Shown piece after piece: positions 45,456-55,188 of a stretch of DNA of 64,000 bases (positions within the stretch are counted from its first letter, which is position 1; each line of letters starts with the position of its first letter). The notes below the pieces were generated by a model. The model did not search any database. It worked only from the letters and a program-made list of their open reading frames with translations, and was not told where the DNA came from. The stretch comes from Clostridiales bacterium (GTDB taxonomy: Bacteria; Bacillota; Clostridia; Saccharofermentanales; Saccharofermentanaceae), in NCBI GenBank assembly GCA_017510605.1, contig JAFWMQ010000006.1, positions 1 through 64,000 on the forward strand. Reading direction: 5' to 3'. The position numbers were made by a program, and so were the translations under genes.

Positions 45456-46217
45456 ATGAGAATAGCGAGCTGGAATGTCAACGGAATAAGAGCTGTAGCA
45501 AATAAAGGTTTTGCGGAAAGCCTCGAAAAGATCGGCGCGGACATCATAGGGATCCAGGAGATCAAGGCACTTCAGGAACAGCTGGGACCTGAGATAACGG
45601 ATATCCCGGGTTATAAGAGCTGGTTCTATTCGGCAGAACGCAAAGGCTATTCGGGAACAGCCCTTTATTCCAGGATCGATCCTGTCAGTATCGAATTCGG
45701 CTTCGGGGTCGAAGAATTCGACCATGAGGGACGTGTCATCAAAGCGGATTTCGGCGACTTTGTGCTCTTCAATATCTACTTCCCCAACGGCGGAAGAGGC
45801 GATGATTTCGTTAAGTTCAAACTCAGATTCTACGACTGCTTCCTGGATCAGGTGGATGCCCTCAAAGCAAAAGGCAGGGAGGTCATCTGCTGCGGGGACG
45901 TAAACACCGCTCATAAGGAGATCGACTTATCCAATCCCAAGGCAAATTCCAAGATCTCCGGTTTCCTTCCGGAGGAGCGTGCATATATGGACAAATTCAT
46001 AGAGAGAGGCCTCACGGACACTTTCCGCATGCTCCATCCCGACGATAAGGAATGTTATACCTGGTGGTCATACAAGACGGCGGCAAGAGAGCGTAATGTC
46101 GGCTGGAGGATCGATTATTTCTTTACGACAGACGGTCTCAATTCGCGCGTAAAAGAATCAAACATGATGACAGACATCATGGGTTCTGATCACTGTCCGA
46201 TTTATCTGGATATCTGA
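45456..46217 (+). CDS. xth: Exodeoxyribonuclease III / AP endonuclease
   Basis: The 253-residue enzyme cuts DNA at abasic sites and trims 3' ends. It starts MRIASWNVNGIRAVANKGF and has GIQEIKALQEQL, the catalytic YSGTALYSR, GDVNTAHKEIDLSNPKANSK, a WWSYKTAAR motif, WRIDYFFTT and GSDHCPIYLDI at the end (catalytic Asp and His). A GAGG RBS lies 7 bases upstream. It is alone on the plus strand, and its promoter probably includes TATAAT at 45436-45441, which would give a very short leader. Confidence 0.97.
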   Translation: MRIASWNVNGIRAVANKGFAESLEKIGADIIGIQEIKALQEQLGPEITDIPGYKSWFYSAERKGYSGTALYSRIDPVSIEFGFGVEEFDHEGRVIKADFGDFVLFNIYFPNGGRGDDFVKFKLRFYDCFLDQVDALKAKGREVICCGDVNTAHKEIDLSNPKANSKISGFLPEERAYMDKFIERGLTDTFRMLHPDDKECYTWWSYKTAARERNVGWRIDYFFTTDGLNSRVKESNMMTDIMGSDHCPIYLDI

Positions 46218-46241
46218 TACCGGGTCAGGACTTATCAGTCT

Positions 46242-49200
46242 TCACCCTTCACCGCGTTCACTCATGGTATTGTCGTTCATGACGGTGCCGTTGATATCAA
46301 GTTTTGTAAGGGAACCCGTAACCTTGAAATCCATGTCGTTTGCATGGGCGGGAATTTCAAGTCCGGTGAAGATGGATCCTTCGATCTTGGAATTGGATAC
46401 TCTTACCTTGACACGCTTATCCATGCCCCTGTATATACCGGCCTGCTTGCCGCCGAGATCGACTCTCAGTGAGACATGATCAATGGAAATGTTCGAAGGA
46501 GCGGCAGTACCGGAACCTATGGCAGTTATGTCATGCGCTTTGGACATCATGTTAATTGTCGCGCTGTAGATGCTGACCTGCAGCTTTTCGCTGTGCTTCG
46601 AACCGATCATGACGACTTCATTCCCGTTGAAATCCATCTTCAGGGATGAATGCTCGATCATCATGTCGCATCTTCCCATTATGGAGCCTATTCCGATGGC
46701 CGCAAGGGCAACACTCGTTACCTCAAGGTAGCAGTTGCTTATGATCGGATCGATATCACCTGATATTGAACCGATTCCGACAGACGACTGACCCATGAGA
46801 TTCAGCTTATACATGCCTCTTCTTACAGTCAGATGGCCTCCGAGACCGCTTCCGATAGCAACGCTCTTATTGGCATTGACTGAGATCTCGATCCTTCCGT
46901 CCTGGTCAAAGATGATATCTCCGTGATAGGAATCCATATCATTACCGATACCGAATGTCTCAACTCCGGTAGAACTGATAGACAGATTACCTGAGCCTTC
47001 AAATGTCAGTGACGATGTGGGCGATACCTTTATTCCGCCTCCGCTTAAGGAGTTCTCGCCTGTAAGTGACAATATGACTTCGCAATTATCACCTATGGTA
47101 ATCGCTGCATCATGCATCCTGCCTGTGAAAGAACAATTCTCGATAGCGATCTTTCCCTTGTATCCGCTCTCGATCTCCAGACTGATCACTGCATCATCTC
47201 CCGGTACACCCAGAATATGCAGATCCCTGTGGGTCACATGGCCTGATGTAACATGAATGGTGTTATAGCCGTCTTTCATAAGGAGCGGAAGCGAAATGCG
47301 TGCCTCTCTTCCGGCAACATAGTCTCTTCTTGTACGGTTCTTTGCCTTGCTCGAACTGTATCGTACGATCTCTTCCTTAATCTCGGGAGCAATCTCCTTG
47401 ATTATGTTCTCTGACGGGCGGGCAGTATAATAACCCTGGATCAGGTCAACGCCGAGATTGATAACGGTCTCAATCTCTTCTGTAGTCTCAATACCCTCAG
47501 CCAATGCCAGGATATTGTTATCATGTGAGAACTCGATGATATCCTTTACAAAATGCTGTTTTTGCGGTGAATCCTGAATATTTGCAAGAAGTGCCCTGTC
47601 GATCTTAACGTAATTCGGCATATAACGGAGAAGATTGCTTACATTGGAATAACCGGTACCGTAGTCGTCAACAGCGGTTTCAAAACCGAACTTCTGATAT
47701 TCTTTCTTCATCTCGGACAATTCCTTGTCATCGATCTCAGACTGCTCCGTAAACTCAACTACCAGCTTGCCTGAAAGGGATTTTGCCAGCTCATAGACCT
47801 TCTCCATGTCATCCTTCTTCAGGTGCTGTCCAGGAATCGAATTAAGGAATATCTTGGCATCGGAATTAAACTTATCCGTATTTTTCTTAACATAAGTCAA
47901 TACATTATTGAAAGTAGCAAATTCAATATCATAAAGTCTGTTGAAAAGCCCTGCATATTTTAAGACAAGCAAAGGCTGGATATAAGGGCTGGTATCAACT
48001 CTCATTAATGCCTCATATGCATAGATCTCGCCTGTATGTGCGTCAACAATAGGCTGGAAATGGTAATTGATCTTGTTCTTATCGATAATATCATTTACCA
48101 CCTTGGCTTCTTCTATCTGTGTATCATCCAAACCGCCGGCATTCATCTTCTGGAAGTTGAGCTTCTGACCGTTCTTTCTGGATAAAGCCACACTGACGAG
48201 ATTCTCATAATCGGCCTTTGTTCTCGGCATTCCTTCGGCAGTACCGTAATATACTTCGAGTTTTCTCGCTTCGGGACCTAAAGAATCGTTATAAGATTCG
48301 ATCTTGGCATAAAGCTCTTTGACTTTATCTTCCAGGAAACTCAGCGTGTCATCGCTTTCTTCAACAACTTCCAATGCAACCATCTCGCCATTACCCATAC
48401 AATAGATCCGGCCGTGCGAGAAAACATCTGCTAAATACCGGCCGATACTGATAATGGCATTGTCGCCTGCAATTCTTCCGTCATCGTTATTGATCTTAGC
48501 AAGGTTTTTGATGTCGACCGCAAGAACTCCGACCTTCTCACTTTCCCTGAGAGGATTCATGACGATTATGTCTTCCGTCTGCTGCAGGAAACCGTTGTAG
48601 TTATAAATACCGGTAAGCGGATCTCTTACGAGACTTGCTTCCAGTTTCTTATTAATTGAGATCAGCTCATCGTATCTTCTGTAATTCTCAAGGCCTCTCA
48701 TTATGCTGTGAAGCCAGAAACGGTAAGACCTCTTATAGGATCTGGGTTCTGTAAAAGACAAAACCGCATAACCGAAAGTCGATTCCTCAAAGTGCATACT
48801 GGTAAAGAAAAACGCTTCAGGCTTGACTCTTTCTGCATCCAGTCTCGGGATAAGAGTATTTCTGTCAAAGAAAACATCATCACTGACACGGTCACAAGCC
48901 AGACTCTCAGGTCTGCACGCAATGATATGCATCATCTTCTTAGTGAAATATTTATCCGTATCAGACAATCTCTCCGGAGAGATCCTTGAATCATCTATGG
49001 CACCGGCCAACAACTTGGCCTTCTCCTGCCAATTATCATTGAGGCATAAACTGAAGCTCTCAAAATCCCTTATTTGGAAAACATAGGAAAATGTTGTTTT
49101 TATAAGACTCTCGAAATCATTCTGGATGACAAGATCTTCGTCCAAATGGTTAAAAGAAGAGAAAACACTGTTGTGTGATGTATCTGTATCCCATACCTTG

Positions 49201-50096
49201 CGGAGCTTAGTCTCATATTGAACCTTCTCTTCAGCACACCCGCATGTCCTTCCGCAGAAGAATTCTCCTAAGTCTTCGAAAGGTCCTGTTTCGCGGCCTT
49301 CCATATCATTGAACAGCTTATCGGCTGCATAAGCACCCATTTCCCTGGCAGGGAGCTTTACCGATGTAACAGGCTTTGGAGAATACCTTCCCTCTTCAGT
49401 TGAATCATAGCCTGATACTGCAATTTGCTCAGGAATGCTGATCCCGTTCTCTTCTAAAACTTTGGATAGACCAATTGCCATGCAGTCATTCGCACATGCT
49501 ATCGCCTGGGGAAGCTTATCGCCTTTCTTTACCAGACGGGCACCCAGACTCTCACCGCTCGTGTACCAGAAGTCACCGTAAAATACCCTGTCTCTGCCAA
49601 CCGTCAGATTATGCTCGGACATAGCATCAATAAATGCCTGAAGTCTCTGCTTTGAATAATGGTGCCATGCCTTGCCTGTAAGATAAGCAATATCCGTATA
49701 TCCGTGATCTTCGATCAGGTGATTGATCAGTTGCTTTACTGCTCCATAGTGGTTCGGGAAGATCGACGGAAAATATTTGCTCTCCTTATCAATAAAGACC
49801 ACCGGACACTTGCATCTGTTGTGAATGATCTCTTCAAGACTGTCGGCCAGACCCGGGGACTGTAAAGTATCAGCCATAACCGCAATAGCATCAAACGTCT
49901 CAAAAGGCACAAGAGTAAAGATCGAAGTCTCTCCGACTTCTCTTCCCATATTATTCTGATATTTCAGATAACTGCTGAAAACCAGGACATCACAGTCTTT
50001 TTCGAATGCCCTGTCTATAAAGCCCTCAATGAACCTGGACTGATAATATTCATCAGCCTGAGCTACAAGTAAAGCTATTCTCTTACGGTCAGCCAT
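46242..50096 (-). CDS. c-di-GMP phosphodiesterase with sugar-sensor domain and C-terminal beta-solenoid
   Basis: The 1284-residue protein has four parts. Residues 1-290 are a LacI-type periplasmic-binding-like sensor without a DNA-binding head (ERPVVFIDKE-like text, IACANDCMAIGLSKVL). Residues about 490-640 are a GGDEF domain with a degraded site (GNGEM instead of GGDEF), so cyclase activity is unlikely. Residues about 650-900 are an EAL domain with its key residues intact: EALMR, LNSIP, VVEFTEQ, DDYGTGYS, VKIDR and LAEGIET, so it can hydrolyse c-di-GMP. From about 940 to the end it has repeated short segments with AIGIGSI-like turns, as in beta-helix carbohydrate-binding or adhesin folds, which is unusual in this family. 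There is no membrane helix, so the sensor is cytoplasmic. The RBS GGTGAGG supports ATG 50096. Confidence 0.88.
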   Translation of the reverse strand: MADRKRIALLVAQADEYYQSRFIEGFIDRAFEKDCDVLVFSSYLKYQNNMGREVGETSIFTLVPFETFDAIAVMADTLQSPGLADSLEEIIHNRCKCPVVFIDKESKYFPSIFPNHYGAVKQLINHLIEDHGYTDIAYLTGKAWHHYSKQRLQAFIDAMSEHNLTVGRDRVFYGDFWYTSGESLGARLVKKGDKLPQAIACANDCMAIGLSKVLEENGISIPEQIAVSGYDSTEEGRYSPKPVTSVKLPAREMGAYAADKLFNDMEGRETGPFEDLGEFFCGRTCGCAEEKVQYETKLRKVWDTDTSHNSVFSSFNHLDEDLVIQNDFESLIKTTFSYVFQIRDFESFSLCLNDNWQEKAKLLAGAIDDSRISPERLSDTDKYFTKKMMHIIACRPESLACDRVSDDVFFDRNTLIPRLDAERVKPEAFFFTSMHFEESTFGYAVLSFTEPRSYKRSYRFWLHSIMRGLENYRRYDELISINKKLEASLVRDPLTGIYNYNGFLQQTEDIIVMNPLRESEKVGVLAVDIKNLAKINNDDGRIAGDNAIISIGRYLADVFSHGRIYCMGNGEMVALEVVEESDDTLSFLEDKVKELYAKIESYNDSLGPEARKLEVYYGTAEGMPRTKADYENLVSVALSRKNGQKLNFQKMNAGGLDDTQIEEAKVVNDIIDKNKINYHFQPIVDAHTGEIYAYEALMRVDTSPYIQPLLVLKYAGLFNRLYDIEFATFNNVLTYVKKNTDKFNSDAKIFLNSIPGQHLKKDDMEKVYELAKSLSGKLVVEFTEQSEIDDKELSEMKKEYQKFGFETAVDDYGTGYSNVSNLLRYMPNYVKIDRALLANIQDSPQKQHFVKDIIEFSHDNNILALAEGIETTEEIETVINLGVDLIQGYYTARPSENIIKEIAPEIKEEIVRYSSSKAKNRTRRDYVAGREARISLPLLMKDGYNTIHVTSGHVTHRDLHILGVPGDDAVISLEIESGYKGKIAIENCSFTGRMHDAAITIGDNCEVILSLTGENSLSGGGIKVSPTSSLTFEGSGNLSISSTGVETFGIGNDMDSYHGDIIFDQDGRIEISVNANKSVAIGSGLGGHLTVRRGMYKLNLMGQSSVGIGSISGDIDPIISNCYLEVTSVALAAIGIGSIMGRCDMMIEHSSLKMDFNGNEVVMIGSKHSEKLQVSIYSATINMMSKAHDITAIGSGTAAPSNISIDHVSLRVDLGGKQAGIYRGMDKRVKVRVSNSKIEGSIFTGLEIPAHANDMDFKVTGSLTKLDINGTVMNDNTMSERGEG

Positions 50097-50244
50097 TAAC
50101 AAACCTCACCGTTAATCCAAAAAATCCAAATAAAGCACTTATGTTGTTAGTCTAATCGGCAGAATTGCTTAAATCAATAAACCTTGGCTTTTGTTATCAC
50201 GAAACAAAATGAAAGTTTACACTCTGTCAATAAAAGGAAGGTTT

Positions 50245-51255
50245 TCAAGCCAGAATTCTGTCAACCGGAGCGTATCCTGCCGTCTTTCTGAACTTAACAT
50301 TGCTCTCAAAGCTCTCCAGGCAGTCAGAAGGATCTATGCGTTCGAAATTCAGAGTAGCCATAGCATCTCTCTTGATCTTTACCGAGCATATCGTAACTTC
50401 CTCATCGTTGCCTGTCGCAGGATTCAATACCTTATCAACCGCATGGATTATAACCTGCTGGACAGGAAGGAGCGCGAAAGTATCCCTTGCAACCCTGAGC
50501 ATCGTGCTCGATACATAATCCTGAACGAGTTCATAATATGCTGATTTGCTGAAAGCCTTCATAACGATCTCCCCGCTGGCTTTCATATTGGGATATTCTG
50601 TCGGGATGATCTCACCGGACTTAACCTGGAATTCGATCTCCATCATCTTCGGATCATCGGTTCCTACTTCAAAACCGCTGCCGTATTCAAGAAGGTCATC
50701 AAAAGGATCGACCTGTTCGATAACCTTGAAATAAGCATCTATATCTCCTGCGAGAACGCTCTGCGCAAAAGGCTGGAGTGACTTAAACTGACCGGATACC
50801 GCGCCGTTTGCAATTGCCTCCCAGTCGATATATCCGTCAGACTGCTTATGGACGGACTTAAGAGCCTCGATCCCTGCTGCAAACTCTTCAAGTTTTGCCT
50901 TGGACTGGGCAATGAGTTCTTCATTGACCTGCTTTGCTGCGGGAGCTGCCTTTGCAGACTTGGCTGCTGCCTTGCCTGAAGTGCCCTTTGCGTCTGCAGC
51001 CTTGCCGGTTCCCTTCTTACCCTTTGCGGAAGTATCCTTATTTCCTGTCAGACCGCCAACCAGATTCTTTACGTTATTGGTCTTAGTGTAATAAATACCT
51101 GTTCCCGGAATGCCTACCGTGGTCCTTGCCTGTCCCTTCAGGTTAACAGACTGTCTGAATCCGCTCTTGCCGAACGATACACTGGGCCCTGACTTGCTCA
51201 GATTGAGCTTCAAACCCTTGCCCAAAGAGATAGATTTACGGAAATTAAGTCCCAT
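50245..51255 (-). CDS. DUF4236 protein with Ala/Lys-rich linker
   Basis: The 336-residue protein starts with MGLNFRKSISLGKGLKLNL, SFGKSGFRQSVNLKG and GIPGTGIYYTK, the DUF4236 pattern (residues 1-60). A low-complexity Ala/Lys/Gly linker (about 75-110) leads to a helical and mixed C-terminal domain of about 220 residues (QPFAQSVLAGDIDAYFKVI, SAYYELVQDYVSS). No membrane helix is seen and the function is unknown. It starts with a GGAGGAACCGCAT RBS, and the transcript likely begins in 51256-51339 after the terminator of sufCB. Confidence 0.8.
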   Translation of the reverse strand: MGLNFRKSISLGKGLKLNLSKSGPSVSFGKSGFRQSVNLKGQARTTVGIPGTGIYYTKTNNVKNLVGGLTGNKDTSAKGKKGTGKAADAKGTSGKAAAKSAKAAPAAKQVNEELIAQSKAKLEEFAAGIEALKSVHKQSDGYIDWEAIANGAVSGQFKSLQPFAQSVLAGDIDAYFKVIEQVDPFDDLLEYGSGFEVGTDDPKMMEIEFQVKSGEIIPTEYPNMKASGEIVMKAFSKSAYYELVQDYVSSTMLRVARDTFALLPVQQVIIHAVDKVLNPATGNDEEVTICSVKIKRDAMATLNFERIDPSDCLESFESNVKFRKTAGYAPVDRILA

Positions 51256-51330
51256 ATGCGGTTCCTCCGGAATAAATGTTAAAGTAATTTTACCACACTC
51301 ACAGATATTAGGATTAGTTTTCGGGAATAC

Positions 51331-51365
51331 AAAAAAAGAGAGGCTGTCTCATCTGAGTCAGCCCC
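51331..51365 (-). terminator. Terminator of sufCB
   Basis: A 12-bp stem with one mismatch and one G-U (51340-51351 with 51354-51365) is followed on the minus strand by TTTTTTT. It lies 23 bases after the sufB stop. Confidence 0.85.
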
Positions 51366-51388
51366 TTTGGTAAACGTATCAGTCCGGA

Positions 51389-52306
51389 TTATTTTAAGAA
51401 TCCCTCGATGATCTTCTGCTCTGCTTCCTGCTCGCTTAATCCGAGAGTCATGAGCTTTACGATCTGCTCTCCGGCGATCTTGCCGATCGCTGCTTCGTGG
51501 ATCAGAGATGCATCTACACAGGTAGCCTTGAGTTTTGGCGTTGCAACGATAACACCCTTATCCATAATGATGGAATCGCACTCGGCGTGGCCCTTGCAGC
51601 GGGCATTGCCGGAGATGTCGATGATGACGTCCTGCTCGGATTCGCCCTTGGCAACACCACGGCTTACGATGTCGCAGACAGAGCCGTCGCCGTTGAGATC
51701 TACCGTGATCTCAGCCTTGGCTGTCTGGTCGAAGTTTGTGAGGATCTTATCGTGCATGATGAGTGTCGCATCAGCTCCGATCTCAGCCTTTGTGATCCTG
51801 TAAGTGTCGTTGATTCCTGCAATTTGTGAGGTGTCCATATCCATAGTTGAACCCTCTTCGAGATAGACAACGGTTGTGGGGTTCATGAACCTCTTGCCCG
51901 TTCCGGTGCCCTCACCGTAGTGCTTCTCGATGTACTTTACCTTGGAATTCTTTCCGATATGGAAAGTATGGATTCCGTCATGCTGGCTGTCATGGCCGCC
52001 GCAGTTGCTGATTCCGCAGCCTGCAACTATGGTTACATTACAATCTTCACCGATGAAGAAATCGTTATAAACGCACTCTTTGTGGCCTGTCTTACTGATG
52101 ATTACAGGTATGTGGCATGACTCGTTCTTAGTGCCGTCCTTAAAATAGACATTGATGCCGTCGCCTGATTCCCTGGACTCGATCTGTATATTTGCAGTAG
52201 AATTGCGGCTCTCGCTCTTACCGTTGCTCCTGATATTAAAGGCTCCTACGGGAAGGCTGTCGAGTTCTGCAACTTCCTTGAGCATCCGCTTCTCTAATTC
52301 ATCCAT
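51389..52306 (-). CDS. sufB: SufB/SufD-family scaffold protein (minimal SUF system)
   Basis: The 305-residue protein is a beta-helix SufBD-type scaffold for Fe-S cluster assembly: CHIPVIISKTGHKECVYND, GGHDSQHDGIHTFHIGK, the late CKGHAECDSIIMD and VASPKLKATCVDASLIHEAA-like text. It is shorter than typical SufB (about 470). ATG 52306 is chosen because it overlaps the sufC stop by 8 bases and has GGAGG upstream; the longer open frame lies inside sufC. Only sufC and this sufB are present, without sufD, sufS or sufU, as in the minimal SufBC-type systems of anaerobes and archaea. Confidence 0.9.
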   Translation of the reverse strand: MDELEKRMLKEVAELDSLPVGAFNIRSNGKSESRNSTANIQIESRESGDGINVYFKDGTKNESCHIPVIISKTGHKECVYNDFFIGEDCNVTIVAGCGISNCGGHDSQHDGIHTFHIGKNSKVKYIEKHYGEGTGTGKRFMNPTTVVYLEEGSTMDMDTSQIAGINDTYRITKAEIGADATLIMHDKILTNFDQTAKAEITVDLNGDGSVCDIVSRGVAKGESEQDVIIDISGNARCKGHAECDSIIMDKGVIVATPKLKATCVDASLIHEAAIGKIAGEQIVKLMTLGLSEQEAEQKIIEGFLK

Positions 52307-53030
52307 TGCAAGTAATTCCTCCCTGTCCGTGAGCGCAATCACAACCGCCCCTGCGTCTCATGTTGAGTTCATCCATGACCTTGGCAGAATCGTCATATCT
52401 GTCGACAACGCCTTCTTTCAGATAGATGATCTTATCGGCGATCTCAAGGATCCTCTCCTGGTGGCTGATTATAAGGATATTCCCGTTTGTGACGTTTCTT
52501 AAGTTCTCGAAAACTTCGATCAGGCTTTGGAAACTCCAGAGATCGATCCCTGCCTCAGGCTCATCGAAAAGGCTCATCTTTCCGCCTCTCGCGGCAGCCA
52601 TGGCAATCTCTATTCTCTTCATCTCGCCGCCCGAAAGGGTGTCATTGATCTCTCTGTTGAGATAATCCATCGGACAGAGACCGACAGCCTTGAGGTATGA
52701 ACGGATCTTGGAAGCACTGCCCTCTTCGCCGGCAGCTATCTTCAGCAGGTCTATGACCTTAAGTCCCTTGAACCTTACAGGCTGCTGGAAAGCAAAACTC
52801 AATCCCAGGTTTGCGCGCTCATTGACCGCAAGGCTTGTTATATCCTGACCGTCAAAGATTATCTTTCCCGAAGTAGGGGTGATAATACCCATGATCACTT
52901 TGAGCAGCGTGGATTTTCCGCTTCCGTTAGGTCCGGTTATTGCGACAAATTTGTCATCTATCTTGAGATTTATATCTTTAAGTATGTCTTTGTCATCAGC
53001 ATGAAAGCTGACATTCTGCAGTTCGAGCAT
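52299..53030 (-). CDS. sufC: SufC ATPase of Fe-S cluster assembly
   Basis: The 243-residue ABC ATPase has Walker A GPNGSGKSTL, the signature LSGGEMKRIEIAMA and Walker B SLFDEPEAGID. It pairs with the SufB scaffold to build Fe-S clusters. It ends with a Cys/His-rich tail (RRGGCDCAHGQGGITCNG), which may bind metal or be unique to this branch. ATG 53030 is preceded by GGAAGGGC, within a run of eight Gs upstream. It is the first gene of the pair and is followed by sufB with an overlap of 8 bases. Confidence 0.94.
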   Translation of the reverse strand: MLELQNVSFHADDKDILKDINLKIDDKFVAITGPNGSGKSTLLKVIMGIITPTSGKIIFDGQDITSLAVNERANLGLSFAFQQPVRFKGLKVIDLLKIAAGEEGSASKIRSYLKAVGLCPMDYLNREINDTLSGGEMKRIEIAMAAARGGKMSLFDEPEAGIDLWSFQSLIEVFENLRNVTNGNILIISHQERILEIADKIIYLKEGVVDRYDDSAKVMDELNMRRRGGCDCAHGQGGITCNG

Positions 53031-53227
53031 ATGCCCTTCCCCCCCCGTTCAGGTTATAGGTTGTGCTTATGAAAACTTAATTACTATAAATGAGTAAGTC
53101 TCAATTAACAATAGACATTTTCGATATAAAGCTAAAGATTTCGGAATGATCATCATGCTTAAAGAGTATAATACGGCATTTTTCCTATGATAAAATATAT
53201 GAATTAAAAATAGGAGAATGCTTACTT

Positions 53228-55078
53228 ATGTGCGGAATAGTCGGTTACACAGGAAAGAAAAAAGCAGCTCCCATCCTATTGGACGGTCTTGCTAAGCTCG
53301 AATACAGAGGTTATGACTCTGCAGGTCTCTCGGTCAGAGACGGTGACAAGAACCCTGTTGTCGTAAAAGCAAAGGGCAGACTTAAGGTTCTTTCCGAGAA
53401 GACTGACGGCGGTGCAGCTCTTAAGGGCACCTGCGGTATCGGTCACACGAGATGGGCAACACATGGCGAGCCCACCGAGAACAATGCCCACCCTCACATC
53501 GTCGACGACTACAACGTAGTAGGCGTACATAACGGAATCATCGAGAACTATCAGGAACTCCGTGACAAGATGATCCGCAAGGGATACAAATTCTACTCTG
53601 AAACTGATACAGAAGTAGCAATTAAGACGATCGATTACTACTACAAAAAATATACACACGATCCCATCGAAGCTCTTGCTAAGACAATGGTCCGTGTAAG
53701 AGGTTCTTATGCTCTTGCCGTAATGTTCAAGGATCATCCGGGCAAGATCTTCGTTGCGCGCAAGGATTCCCCGATGATCATCGGTTACGACAAGGATGCC
53801 GCATACGTAGCTTCCGATGTCCCTGCGATCCTCAAGTACACAAGAACCGTTTATTACATCAACGATCTTGAGATGGCATGCCTCGAAGCAGGTAACGTAA
53901 CTTTCTATAACTTAGACGGTGACGCGATCGAGAAGACTCCCACGGAGATCGAATGGGATGCCGAGTCTGCCGAGAAGGGCGGATTCGAGCACTTCATGAT
54001 GAAAGAGATACACGAGCAGCCCAAGGCAGTATCCGATACATTGAATTCTGTCATGGTACCTGACGGAGATAACTATAAGATCGATCTTTCTTCATCTAAT
54101 CTTACCGATGAAGATATCAAGAGCTTCAACCAGATCTACATAGTTGCATGCGGTTCCGCTTATCATGTCGGCTGCTGCACACAATACATAATGGAATCAC
54201 TTGCCGGCATTCCGGTAAGATGTGAGCTTGCATCAGAATTCAGATACAGGACGATCCCGTTTGCAGATAAATCTCTCTGCATAATTATCAGCCAGTCGGG
54301 CGAGACCGCAGATTCTCTTGCTGCATTAAGAGATGCCAAGACTAAGGGTATCAAGACTCTTGCTATCGTTAACGTCATCGGCTCTTCCATTGCCCGTGAG
54401 GCAGACTATGTCCTTTACACTCTTGCAGGTCCTGAGATATCTGTTGCCACGACCAAAGCATATTCTGCCCAGCTTGCGGTATGCTACGTTCTTGCCATCA
54501 AGTTCGCACTTGCAAGAGGCACCATTTCGGAGGAGACAGCCGGCGAGCTTTGTGCTGAGGTCATGACTATTCCCGCCAAGATCAATAAAGTACTTGATGA
54601 TAAGGAACGTCTCCAGTGGTTTGCTTCCAAGCTTGCCGCACAGAAGGACATCTTCTTCATCGGCCGTGGCATTGACTATGCCATTACCCTTGAAGGAAGT
54701 CTCAAGATGAAGGAGATCTCCTATATCCACAGCGAAGCTTATGCCGCAGGTGAACTCAAGCACGGCACGATAAGCCTCATCGAAGAAGGCACATTCGTTA
54801 TCGGTGTTCTCACGCAGAGCGCTCTTTACGAGAAGACATTAAGCAACCTGGTAGAGACCAAAGCGCGCGGTGCTTATCTTATGGCTCTCACTTCTTTCGG
54901 CAATTATGCGATCGAAGATTCAGCAGACTTCGTAGTCTATGTTCCAAAGATCAATGAGCTCTTCGCAGCTTCACTTGCCGTAGTCCCGCTCCAGCTTATG
55001 GGCTACTACGTATCCTGCGCAAGAGGTCTTGATGTTGATAAGCCGCGTAATCTCGCGAAAAGCGTTACTGTAGAGTAA
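53228..55078 (+). CDS. glmS: Glutamine-fructose-6-phosphate aminotransferase
   Basis: The 616-residue enzyme makes glucosamine-6-phosphate from fructose-6-phosphate and glutamine, at the head of peptidoglycan precursor synthesis. Cys2 (MCGIVGYTG) is the N-terminal nucleophile of the glutaminase domain; GHTRWATHG and GVHNGIIENY follow. The two SIS domains contain ACGSAYH, SQSGETADSL and IGRGIDYAI-like text, and the C-terminus ends PRNLAKSVTVE. The RBS is GGAGAATG-like. No glmS ribozyme core was seen in the 197-base upstream region; only a TATAAT (53167-53172) without a good -35 stands out. Confidence 0.97.
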   Translation: MCGIVGYTGKKKAAPILLDGLAKLEYRGYDSAGLSVRDGDKNPVVVKAKGRLKVLSEKTDGGAALKGTCGIGHTRWATHGEPTENNAHPHIVDDYNVVGVHNGIIENYQELRDKMIRKGYKFYSETDTEVAIKTIDYYYKKYTHDPIEALAKTMVRVRGSYALAVMFKDHPGKIFVARKDSPMIIGYDKDAAYVASDVPAILKYTRTVYYINDLEMACLEAGNVTFYNLDGDAIEKTPTEIEWDAESAEKGGFEHFMMKEIHEQPKAVSDTLNSVMVPDGDNYKIDLSSSNLTDEDIKSFNQIYIVACGSAYHVGCCTQYIMESLAGIPVRCELASEFRYRTIPFADKSLCIIISQSGETADSLAALRDAKTKGIKTLAIVNVIGSSIAREADYVLYTLAGPEISVATTKAYSAQLAVCYVLAIKFALARGTISEETAGELCAEVMTIPAKINKVLDDKERLQWFASKLAAQKDIFFIGRGIDYAITLEGSLKMKEISYIHSEAYAAGELKHGTISLIEEGTFVIGVLTQSALYEKTLSNLVETKARGAYLMALTSFGNYAIEDSADFVVYVPKINELFAASLAVVPLQLMGYYVSCARGLDVDKPRNLAKSVTVE

Positions 55079-55116
55079 TCCCGCCGCACAAAAACAAATC
55101 AAAAGATTATTGTACG

Positions 55117-55144
55117 ACCCCGGTTTCTGTCCCATTATCGGGGT
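55117..55144 (+). terminator. Weak terminator after glmS
   Basis: ACCCCG (55117-55122) and CGGGGT (55139-55144) form a 6-bp stem around a 16-base loop, with no strong T-run afterwards. Confidence 0.4.
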
Positions 55145-55153
55145 TGTCAAGTC

Positions 55154-55182
55154 TTTAATACCATCATGTGCGCGTTTATAAT
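55154..55182 (+). promoter_or_regulatory. Promoter giving a leaderless transcript
   Basis: TTTAAT (55154-55159) and TATAAT (55177-55182) are separated by 17 bases. Transcription would start near 55189, the first base of the ATG. No RBS is seen between the -10 and the start codon. Confidence 0.55.
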
Positions 55183-55188
55183 ATATGC

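Noticed and set aside
46242-50096. Active diguanylate cyclase
   Set aside because: The signature is GNGEM instead of GGDEF, so cyclisation is unlikely; only the EAL motifs are intact.
53031-53227. glmS ribozyme
   Set aside because: The conserved catalytic core sequence was not seen in the upstream region, which is also short for core and P1-P4 stems.
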